Assembly (NCBI GenBank): GCA_963978895.1
Contig: OZ022241.1
Span: forward strand, 15,063,356-15,127,355
Source: Erpobdella octoculata
Lineage: Eukaryota; Annelida; Clitellata; Hirudinida; Erpobdellidae
Reading direction: 5' to 3'
DNA: 64,000 nucleotides
The notes below the pieces were generated by a model. The model had not been told where the DNA came from. It worked only from the letters and a program-made list of their open reading frames with translations, and made no database searches. Numbering within the stretch: position 1 is the first letter of the stretch; every line of letters begins with the position of its first letter. Position numbers and translations under genes: made by a program. This document shows, in pieces, positions 20,987 through 33,500 of this stretch.

Positions 20987-21740
20987 ATGTATGTATGTAT
21001 GTATGTATGTATGTATGTATGTATGTATGTATGTATGTATGTATGTATGTATGTATGTATGTATGTATGTATGTATGTATGTATGTATGTATGTATGTAT
21101 GTATGTATGTATGTATGTATGTATGTATGTATGTATGTATGTATGTATGTATGTATGTATGTATGTATGTATGTATGTATGTATGTATGTATGTATGTAT
21201 GTATGTATGTATGTATGTATGTATGTATGTATGTATGTATGTATGTATGTATGTATGTATGTATGTATGTATGTATGTATGTATGTATGTATGTATGTAT
21301 GTATGTATGTATGTATGTATGTATGTATGTATGTATGTATGTATGTATGTATGTATGTATGTATGCATGCATGCATGCATGCATGCATGCATGCATGCAT
21401 GCATGTATGTATGTATGTATGTATGTATGTATGTATGTATGTATGTATGTATGTATGTATGTATGTATGTATGTATGTATGTATGTATGTATGTATGTAT
21501 GTATGTATGTTTGTATGTATGTATGTATGTATTTATGTATTAAAGCGTGAAAAATTTACAGTTTTGTTGTATGTATGTATGTATGTATGTATGTATGTAT
21601 GTATGTATGTATGTATGTATGTATGTATGTATGTATGTATGTATGTATGTATGTATGTATGTATGTATGTATGTATGTATGTATGTATGTATGTATGTAT
21701 GTATGTTTGTTTGTTTGTTTGTATTTATGTATGTATGTCT
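20912..21740. repeat. (TATG)n microsatellite array with internal duplication
   Basis: TATG repeats run from 20912 to about 21538, with a (GT)n patch at 20944-20970 and a (GCAT)n patch at 21364-21403. Unique sequence AAAGCGTGAAAAATTTACAG (20850) recurs at 21542, after which a second TATG tract runs to about 21740. The unique flank and the array start were therefore duplicated together. Confidence 0.95.
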
Positions 21741-22389
21741 AAATGTTTAACATCCATTTAAAAACTCATCTTTAGTTGCTACATTCAATTTTCTAGTTAA
21801 CCGTTCTTTCCAACTGGTAATTTCTTGGACGTTTTAAGTTTTATAGTTGGTGCAATAAAATGTTAGATGTGAAGCTTTGGCTTTAAGTAAGCAGATTCGT
21901 CAAACCTTAGAGGGAAAGAAAGACACACATTTAGAAAAAGAAATTCTTTGTAAAAGTTTAGTCTCCCAAGGAATTGCTGAAATGACGCTCCTGACTCCAA
22001 ACAAGTAAAGGTAAAAATGAGTTTTTTAACACAAACTTTGATTTCAAATACACTCGATGTGTGTCTGTGTGTATATGTATGTATACTAAAGATGTTCAAA
22101 TTATGATTTTTTTAATTGAATCGTGTATTGTCATCCAATATAGAGATATGCTGAAAGTTTTAGCTTCCTAGCTAGTCAAAAACCAGGTTAAATTTTGCTT
22201 GCAATATTTGCGTACAGAAAAAGCCACACACACACACAAACAGACAGAGATTGTAACCTAAATAAAAGCTTGTAAAATGACAATAAACTCAACTACCTAC
22301 CGATAATCTTATTCTGCTAAAAACTGTTACAGAAATTCAGTTTTTGATTGACTAAATATTGAGCGAACGTTTATGTCAAACCCTATAAA
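21741..22389. repeat. Dispersed repeat copy, otherwise empty
   Basis: 21960-22230 shares segments with the reverse strand of 34660-34940, for example the GCTTCCTAGCTAGTCAAAAA motif at 22166-22185, plus sequence before and after it. The AAGGAATTGCTGAAA motif near 21970 also occurs near 55480. I see no coding frame. It appears to be a medium-copy interspersed element of unknown class. Confidence 0.6.
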
Positions 22390-24000
22390 TCCGACAGAAT
22401 TATTATTATTATTATTCAGGTTTTTTATATAGCTCTTTTTTTAAAATAAAAGTCGCAAAACCGCACTGCACAATTAAATGGAAGAGAACAAATCTGTCTT
22501 GAGCCGTTCACGAAACACACTAAAAGGCATCGTTGGATCCTTCAGAGCTGTGTGAAGGCTATTCCAGGCCACAGGACCAGCCACAGAAAAACCACGCCTG
22601 CTAATCGTCACATCGTCTGAGGGACAAGTAGATCGCCGATCGAAGATGAGACCGACCAAAGAGTTGAGAGACCGGAACACATAACTCCTGAAGATAGACA
22701 GGAGCCATGCCATGGAGGCACTTATAAACCATAGAGCATAGTTTGAAACGGATTCTCTGCGGAAAGGGAAGCCAATGAAGCCGCGTCCGCATCAGACCCG
22801 AAACGCTGGCCCAGCCAGGCAATCGCAGCACGAGACGGGCAGCTGCCCGAAGAACAGATTAAAGCCTGTTGATCTGGAACAGCGGTAGACCGGCAATAGT
22901 TGCAATAGTCAACCCGGCTGTGCACAAGTGCTCTTACAAAGGAGTGAGCAGAGTCTGTATTGAGGCTCCTGCGGATGACACGTAGCTGACAAAGATGGTA
23001 GAAACAGGTACGGGTGAGATGGGAAATGTGTGTCTCCATGGACAGATCACGGTCAATCAGCACCCCAAGATCCCGAACAGACGCAGAAGGTTTCTGGCCG
23101 AAACCCCAGCAATGTCCACATCCCCTATCAGACAATGCCTCAGCCGTCGAGATGAACCCAGCCATATCAGCTCAGTCTTTGATGGATTGAGTTTCAAGCG
23201 ATTACTGGCCATCCATGAGCTGATTTCGCCAATACAGGCAGACATTCTTGGCACAAGATCAGAGCATAACATCTTAGGAGAGTCACTGTAAATTTGCAGA
23301 TCGTCAGCATAGGAGTGAGCCGAGAACCCATGTCTGGTGTAAAGAAGAAACAGTACCGGACCAAGGAGGGATCCCTGCGGTACATCGTAGAGGAGAGAAG
23401 CCAACTCAAATGTGACATTGTTGCAGCGGATGCAATGGGACCGGTCCGTGAGGTAGGAGCCGAACCATTTCAGGACCGCACCCCCAAGACCAAACGAGTT
23501 ATGAAGCCTATCACACAAGATCTGATGATCGACGGTGTCAAACGCAGCACTAAGGTCCAGAAGGCCCAAAAGTGTGATCCGTCCCAGATCGGCTGCTAAG
23601 TAAACATTCGAGAGCACCCTCAAGAAAGCAGTCTCAGTAGAATGATGCTTTTTATAGGCTGACTGGCATCGTAGCAGGAGGTTATTTTCATTGAGATATA
23701 TGTTCATCTGGTCGCCGACACATCGCTCCAACAGCTTAGACAAATACGACAAATTGGAGATCGGACGATAGTTGGCAGGGTTATGCGGATCCAAATTTGG
23801 TTTCTTGAGGACTGGCGTGATGATGGTATTTTTCTGAGTCGAGGGAAAGAAACTTTGTCTTGGCGAAGAGTTGGCCAGAAATGCCACGAATGGTGCCAGT
23901 TCATTGGAATATTGTTTTATTATCCATGTTGGCACTAGGTCCAAGGAACAGTTCTTGTTAGGCGAAGCCTGATGAGACGGATGATGTAGTTAGCATCCAC
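22390..24000 (-). pseudogene. Decayed LINE: reverse transcriptase and C-terminal part
   Basis: On the minus strand 23057-23944 encodes a LINE reverse transcriptase with NYRPISNLSYLSKLLER, LLDLSAAFDTVDH and the catalytic HSYADDLQIY, in the order of CR1/Jockey-group enzymes. Frameshifts then pass the sequence through 22722-23165 (DLGVLIDRDLS... segment) and 22474-22713, whose WNSLHTALKDPTMP segment is typical of the C-terminus of such polymerases. The 3' end has AATAATAATAA near 22400. The endonuclease is missing at the 5' side, as expected for 5' truncation. Not functional. Confidence 0.88.
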
Positions 24001-24126
24001 AGGCCTGAATTCCAGCAGCGAGCTGGAACAGCCTCCAGCACAATAGAGCGGACAAGAAGCAGACGAAGTAGACTACCTACCTACCCCGTTTTGCTAACCC
24101 AGTATCCGCCCCTGCAACTAAGCCGG

Positions 24127-25311
24127 CAGTGTTGGGTAAGATCACAATTGAAATGAATTAAATCAAAATCACAAATCACAGACTCAAAAAGGATTTCTAA
24201 ATCAGCTCAAGATCAGTCACTGAAAAGTGATTTGAATCAAAATCAAACATAAATGTATTTAAATCATGTATATCACTACTCGAAACTTGTTCAGTAAGCG
24301 ATTGTTGGCAGACCATAAATATATCAACAGTTGGGGATATCCACTTGTCAGTTTTCATTTCTTCAGTTATGCTAGACAGCATTTCAGTGTATTTCTCTTC
24401 AAGTTTACTCGAAAGCATTTTGAGACACATAACTTTCTTGTTACCAGACAATCCTTCGAGAAGTGCTTTAAAAACTAGCTTCTCAATTGTTGCTAATGGA
24501 AACATTTCACATACCACGTATATTGCATAATCAACTTGTCAACTTGATTTTGCGTTATTGATTTTCCCCGATTTCTGACTGATTAATGATTCCTGATCTT
24601 TTAGCCATCCTGTGTTCTTCAAAAGATTTTACAAGGCTTGGGTGAACCATCTATAATTAAACAAATACAATACAACATTGGATCAGATATTTATGTTATT
24701 TCGGCACTGGCTTCCATTCAGAAGATCGTAACAAATTAAAAATATTGATCAAATAATCAGTTAGGTCAAACTGGTATTGCATTTATATAGTGTTAAGTTG
24801 TTAACTTGTTAGTTGATACTGCTACTTTATGCAACTATGTGTGCTGTAGCCTATACGGTACCCACCTTGACATGTCTGATGGAGTTACTTGTTAATCGGA
24901 GTGTTCCACTTACGCTTTTGTTAACAAAATTCAAACACTTTGCGAAAACTTTTCCATCTTCATTCTCAGTAAAGCTAAAGCATAGACTTAAAAGTCCAAG
25001 TGCTATAGAATTTGCCGTCTAAAACTGCTGGCAACTGCAAACTACTACCTGGATTCAGCCACTTTGTTTACAAACATTAACATAAAGTATCAAACGCAGT
25101 GTTAAAGTATTAACATAATTAAATAAGTAAACGAAATATCGATTTTAGATAATGATGTGTGATTTTAAATCAAAATCGCTCAAAATGTGACTTAAATCTG
25201 AGTCACAAATCAGTATATATTTTTTTTTTATTTAAATCAAGCTAAAAAATCACACAAAGTGATTTAAATCGTGATTCGTAAATCGTTTGCTTTAAATCAT
25301 TCCCAACACTG
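24127..25311 (-). mobile_element. hAT transposon remnant
   Basis: 1185 bp with inverted ends CAGTGTTGGG and CCCAACACTG. The flanking 8-mers TAAGCCGG (24119-24126) and TCAGCCGG (25312-25319) agree at 7 of 8 positions. The interior is rich in AAATCAAAATCAC repeats near both ends. On the minus strand 24197-24517 encodes a fragment (EKLVFKALLEGLSGNK... then a DIWT-like region, here DIFMV) resembling the N-terminal part of hAT transposases. The catalytic and dimerisation regions are missing. Confidence 0.8.
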
Positions 25312-25348
25312 TCAGCCGGTATCATCGGAAGATCTTTTCTGTGGTGGT

Positions 25349-28023
25349 CACTGATCTCTATAATATAACTGGATTGCGCTTAGCCCATTATTTCAATAGA
25401 AATGTTGTCGCCAGTTTGCCGCCATGTTACCAATCCAGCCGTCGTGTTTACGTCGGTCGTCGCATGATATACGAACAATTAGGGGGTTTTAATTAAATTA
25501 AACTATTTTACTTGAAAATAAAATTTGTTATTCGGTATTTTTAACATTTTTTTACTACGGTCATTATGATAGTTATTCGGTAACACATGCAAAAGATTTG
25601 GCAGTCACACAGATGAAACGCGCTGCAGATCACCGCAAGAAAATCGCTCCGCAATGGTTTAGCTAGCTATTTTAGCAAGTACAGAATAGTTTGTACAAGA
25701 AACTGTATGACTCGAAAAGTTTTGAGTCTATTTAGTATAGTAACTTTTAACATCAAAATGTTTGTTAAATGTAGTAGTAAGTTATGTTGTGTTAATAAAG
25801 AAATTAAATAAAGACATTTTCCTTGAGAATTTTTTCAAAGTTAACGGTATTTTTTGTGTCACCTAGGTGTATACTATATATATAGTCTAAAGTCTAAGTC
25901 TAGTCTATAATAATGGGTCAACGAATAATATACTTAGTTTAGGCTGAATAAGTTACATTGTATTGTAGACTATAGCATATTAAAATTTCATTTAATTTTT
26001 ATCATTTGTAAAGGTTTTTCATTTCATTCAGTTTTTAGGCTTTAAGATTACAAATGAGAAGGAAATGATATTTGAATTAAATAATTTAATGCCAAACTAA
26101 AAATTAACAGGTGAAATAGACATTATTTGTTACATGTAATGTAAGTCATATGCACCCATCTGGTTGAAAAAAAAAACTTGTTATTACTTATTAAAAAATA
26201 TATTAAATAAACTGATATAATACCGAAGACAGAAATGAGCAAAGATAAACACAACATGACTTATTGAAAACAAGTTGAAAGATATAAATTGTCATTGTCT
26301 AATTATTGACCTTTAAACAAAATCAGTTTAGTTAAATCTTTACGAATGTTGATACCCGAAACAACTACAGTTTTCTGTTTTGCTAAATGATGTAATCTAA
26401 TAGTCGCATAGCTATGAGCAACACATTTAATTATATTAAAAATGTGATTGTTATCTGGTGTGCTATCGTACATGTGAAAGTCTAAGGATTTGAAAGCGAT
26501 CATGCCAACTTCACTAAGAACCAGTCTTTGACTTGATTTCAATTTTTTTTCATAATCAGAGCTCGATCAACAATATAATTCATTTGTCTTTTCATTGCCT
26601 TTGGGGTGTTTGAATATTGTACGAGTGTTCCCTAGAAATTAAAACAGCTGATGACGTTGAAGGAATGTATGACTCTGCAGATACGACTTCAGTTATTGAT
26701 TGCTCTTCATGTGGTCTTGGTTTTCTTGACTTGGAAAACTAGCAAAATATACAAAAGCAATAATTCATGAAAGATTTTTTAAAAATTTTACAACGTAAGC
26801 ATTCTTGAAAAAATAATATCTTGTCGTAGTTTTCTAAATGTAGGTACTCTAATGTAAAGTAATGAAAATGTATTTAGCTTTTATACCTCAGTGCAGCGAT
26901 CTGGAAAATTAAAAATAGTTGGAATAGCACCATGGCGAAGTCGAGTTGTTTGTCCAGTTCTATCGAAGCAATTCTCTTCAAAATGTTCTGAGCAAACCAC
27001 AGACTTCTTTGTACAATTAAAATCTGAACGATTCCTATTGGCCACCCAACTCAGGCTTAGTGAAGGGAAACCTGCAAATAGGAAGATATTGCACATTTTA
27101 CTAGTCTCCATTGCCTAAACCTACAAGTTGCTAGTCAATATGACCAAAGAACAGGAGTTTTCTAATTTAATGGTTGTTGAGGTGTTAAAAATTATTATGA
27201 TTCACCGTTATTTGTCTTCAAGGATCACGGTCACTTATTGTCCCATAACAAAATAAGAATAAACTATAATTCATAAGGTGACTAAAAAAGAGAACTGTTT
27301 GCAATGATGTTGATAGCAACAATAATTATATTGATGGGAAAAGTAAAATGAGATGATTCAGTGATAAAGACACATTGTAGAAAAATGCACATCATATCAT
27401 AGTCAAAATGTTTGCTGCTTTTCAATATAGACACAAGCAAACAGTTTTGACATTGAAACAATGTTTACAACTTACAAACATTTCAATAGTCGTCTACTTT
27501 TGTCAGGTTTTACAAGAAAAATTAATAGCTAGTGAATATAAAATATAATATGATCTCTCTCTACCCAAACTAACTGAAACTAAATCAATCTAATTCTCAA
27601 AGTACTTGAATTGAAACGAAGTCAGAAATTCTACATTTCATCTTTGCGAACTTAAAACGTAAACAAAAACTATTTTTAAACCTTTCAATAATGAGGTTGA
27701 GGACACAATTATTTAGGCTAGGCTGACATAGTTAATAGTTTAGTTATTTGCTCAGCCAAACGACAGTGTTGCTAAATATAGCTCAGGCGGAAAATAAACC
27801 TTGCTAAAAAAAACTTAATTAAGTACTTACAAATGAAATGACTGTTTTGCTCTCTTATATTTTCTATTAAAGCAATTACAAGCAGCGCAATTCGGCATTT
27901 TTAAACTTCTAAAAAGATTCCGTCAATAGCATCAGATAGTTGGCCTTCCAAAATGGCGACCAGCGGCGACACCCAGACAGGTCTAAGCGCAATCCAGTTA
28001 TATTATAGAGATCAGTGGTGGTG
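25349..28023 (-). mobile_element. P-element-like transposon with THAP domain
   Basis: 2675 bp bounded by perfect 35-bp terminal inverted repeats beginning CACTGATCTCTATAATATAA (25349-25383 and, inverted, 27989-28023). An exact 8-bp duplication GTGGTGGT lies at 25341-25348 and 28024-28031. The similarity of the two ends continues, more loosely, inwards. On the minus strand the first two coding exons encode a THAP zinc finger, the DNA-binding domain of P transposases. An 8-bp duplication plus a THAP domain identifies the P superfamily. The coding space is too short for a full transposase (see the pseudogene entry), so this copy is internally deleted. Confidence 0.88.
26303..27898 (-). pseudogene. 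THAP-domain transposase remnant, frameshifted
   Basis: Exon 1 (27831-27898, ATG at 27896-27898) encodes MPNCAACNCFNRKYKRAKQS plus FHL and ends at a consensus GTAAGT. Exon 2 (26887-27071) opens in phase with FPFTKPEL, which fits THAP proteins, then the frame must shift to read WVANRNRSDF...VVCSEHF...CFDR...LRHGAIPTIFNF, the second half of the C2CH finger. The exon sum is one base more than a multiple of three, so a one-base insertion or two-base deletion occurred near 27048. A third exon (to 26742) gives a polar segment, and 26303-26542 ends in DLTKLILFKGQ, which recalls transposase C-termini. The central RNase H-like catalytic region is absent. Confidence 0.75.
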
Positions 28024-28031
28024 GTAGGATT

Positions 28032-28418
28032 CTGCTTTTTGGCTTTTTCACAACGAATCACATGTAAATAAAATAAAACTTCATTAAAATCATCTTTAAC
28101 ATGAAATAAAGAAAAAAACAGTAAAAAACTAATAATTATTTAAAAATAGATTTTACTCCGGCTGTCAAAAATACATTTTTAATTAGTAATTAAATAATAA
28201 AAACTGAAATTTATATTTTCTACATGTAACAAATGTAATTTTTTTGATAAATTTTGCATTTTGAAATTATATTGAAAAATAGACAAATAAATTATCATAA
28301 GTGTATTGCAGTTCTTTGGCGCTTTCCTTTTCCTTCTTGTTTACAGCGAGTGGTTTGCGTGAACCATTATTGTAAAGATTAAAGTTCCGTCCGGACTATT
28401 TTGCTGCAAAACTTTAAA
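28032..28418 (+). promoter_or_regulatory. RACK1 promoter and 5' UTR with TOP-like pyrimidine tract
   Basis: The interval is AT-rich until 28310. CTTTCCTTTTCCTTCTTG at 28322-28339 is a C followed by a long pyrimidine run, the form of a 5' terminal oligopyrimidine tract. Such tracts mark transcripts of ribosomal and ribosome-associated proteins, including vertebrate RACK1, for mTOR-dependent translation. If transcription starts at this C the 5' UTR is about 97 nt. The transcription start is inferred and not shown by the sequence alone. Confidence 0.55.
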
Positions 28419-30449
<2,031 letters not shown>

Positions 30450-30493
30450 CGTTAAACTGAATGTGACATTATGGGTTATTGCTGTAAACTCCA

Positions 30494-30518
30494 AATAAAT
30501 CAATCAGAATTCTTTATT
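30494..30518. terminator. Facing poly(A) signals of RACK1 and ACSL
   Basis: RACK1 has AATAAA on the plus strand at 30494-30499. ACSL has AATAAA on the minus strand at 30513-30518. Each cleavage site should fall past the other gene's signal, so the two 3' UTRs probably overlap by a few tens of bases. Confidence 0.7.
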
Positions 30519-30546
30519 TTGTGTTAATAATTGTACAAAAAATGCG

Positions 30547-33500
30547 TTATTGTTCTGGGTCAAGGTCATACATGGCTTTAAATTCTTTTTCAAAGTAGTT
30601 GCGAAGTTCTTTTCTTCTGGGTTTCATCGTTGGAGTAAGAAAGCCGTTGTCAACAGTGAATCCGTCAGGAAATAGAAATATGTTCTTAACCTTAGATGAA
30701 ACAAGTGTATTAGTGACTGGTGTTAAGGTGATGGGGTAGTTTTTAGAATTGAACCTGTTCAAATCCTTTCAGGCCTAATCTGGTTCCAGTATGGTGCATG
30801 TCCTCTAGAATTGCATTCCTAACATCCTATAATTGGAAGAAGTGAATGTTAAATTAAAAGTGGTAAAATTTTATAGTGATATTGTATTGTAAAAATATTA
30901 GAATATAAAGCAAATCACTGCTATAATGATGAAAGTTTTTATTATCGTTATAACTTTTTAATTATTCAAAAAATTTAACTTTTGTAATAATTTTGGTATC
31001 TTATATTTATTTTAATATTTATTTTTGAAGATGTTTATTAGTCACTGCTATGATGATGAAAGTTTTTATTATTGTTATCCTTTTTAAAAATATTAATTAT
31101 TTAAAATATTTAACTTTTGTAATAATTTTGGCATCTTATATATATTTTAATATTTATTTTTATTATTGAACTTTATTTTGTTTGGAAGTGGGTCAATCTT
31201 ATAATAATCTTCTAAACCTCTGCAGACATATGGACATCCAGACAAGTAAAAGTTGTTACAAGCCAGTGATGGGTTTTAACTACTTTAAAAGTAGTTAACT
31301 ACTATATTTAACTACTCATAAAAAAAGTAGTTAGTAACTATTTCCTAACTACTTTTAACAGCAGTAGTTATTAACTACCTCTTAACTACTGCCTAGTAGT
31401 TAACTACTTTTTAACATTAACCAAAAAACCTTTAACATTTGCAGATAAATACAAGTTAAATAAACCTGATTTTTCAAGCTCTTGGTTATTTATGTATGCC
31501 AAAAAATGTTCTTTAATCAAATATTTTTTGTTCATTGTTCAAAAAATTCAATTTAAATTGGGAAATTATTGCAACAGCTGTTGCTAGAAGATATTCTTCA
31601 TTTTCCAAAACAGGACCAAATCGTTTTTCTATACCTTGAGATAGTGCTTGTAAAAGAGCATTGATAGTTTTATCTGAACATGAATGTTTATTACATTTTT
31701 TTAAATCCTATGATGGTTGGAATAATGTGACCATCGTATGACTTTTCACTTTGCGGTGACTATTGGTTTTATAATCTGATGCAATCAGATAACCCCTTGC
31801 ATAATAAGCTTAGGAAGAACGTTTTGGATCTTTAGTACTGACAGTGTACAATTGCGTAAAAACCTTTATTACACGCAATCAGATAGCTTCATGTAAAAAA
31901 GCTTAGGAAAAACGTTTTGGATATTTGGGACTGATAGTGTAATAACTTTTATTACACACCTGTGCGCACTAATTTCACTGACTACTGACCACCTCAGCCT
32001 CCGCGTTTTGCAAAATTGCTAACATACAGACATAGGTAATTATGTATGTAGATTACCACAGTGTTTATGAGGAGGTAAAAGAAGCACATCGTCAGAATTA
32101 TCAATATTATCTTGCTCACTTTCTATCAAATCTAATATACTTTCACCACTAGATCTTCATTAATCACATACATGTCATATACTGGCTCATCCACTTCCGT
32201 TTCATCATCTATAGTGTATTTTTCAGCCACCAAAAAAGTAAAGTAGTTAAAAAAATAGTTAATTACTGTAGTTAATAACTATTTTAAAAAGTAGTTAACT
32301 ACTAGTTGTTAACTAGTTTAACAAAAAGTAGTTATTAACTATTTCTTAACTACTGTAGAGTAGTTAATAACTAGTAGTTAACTATTTATAGTTAGTAACT
32401 ACCCATCACTGTTAAAAGCATATAAAATAAGATAAAAGGTAATATGTAAATTGTAGCTAATATTAACTTGACCTGTCTTTTGTATGTTTCCTTTGTCCAA
32501 GTCGTAATATGGAGTTTCTTTTGTGACCAACTGACTAAATATTCATCTGGTACTACTATGGCTAATGGGTAATTCTTGACAATAAAAATTTTTATGTGAA
32601 AGAATCAAAGTATATTATTAGTAAACCTCTAACACTAACCATTGTGCTTTTGCCATCTACAAAAACCTGTGCTACAAATGGACTATTTTTGTAGACATTT
32701 TCTATTTTCTCTGGTGCCAGATATTCTCCTTGACATAGTTTGAAAATGTGTTTCTTTCTATCAATGATTTTGAGAGCACCACTCTGATAAATTCACGTTT
32801 TGATTTTATTGTAGCAGTCGAACAGAGATTAATTGAAATTAGAGGTGTATTTTTTAAATAAAAATAAATTTCTAACAGGCATCCATTGACCAACATCACC
32901 AGTGTGAATAAAATCATCATCATCTAAAACTTCTTTTGTTTTTTCTGGTTCCTTATAATATTCCCTCATGCGAGAAGGACTTCTTATGCAAATCTGTTAA
33001 ATGAAAGAATGGGGGATCTGGTTTAGTGTCATGGAGATTTGTTGAGATTAAATGTTCCCATTGGCATTACATTTTAAGTAAATAATAATACCGAGTGTCA
33101 CCTCTAGTGACATTTGGTATTATAATAAAGTAAGTCAAATCTGAACTGGAAAAACCAGAGATGTTGCGAGTACTTATGGTCCGAGTATGAGTACCATGGT
33201 ATCAAGCTATCGAGTACTGAGGTCTCGAGTACGAGTACGAGTACAAGAAATTTTTAGCGAGTACTTTTCGAGTACTTTTTAAAGTCAACAAAATAATAGT
33301 TTATTTACATCAAAAAACTATTACATTTCAGAAAAATTAGCGACGACAGTTTAGAGTCCGACATCTTAGCCCTATGGGGTCTTAAAATTATTCCGCCGTG
33401 GCTGAACACACGTTCTACTGGTGAACTTGAAGCTGGAATACTTATGGCACGAAGTGCTGGGTGATACAGTTTGTCAAGGTCGCTGGAATGATTCTGCCAA

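Noticed and set aside
20853..21761. Met-Tyr-Val-Cys and His-Thr-Tyr-Ile frames on both strands
   Set aside because: Translation of the TATG array.
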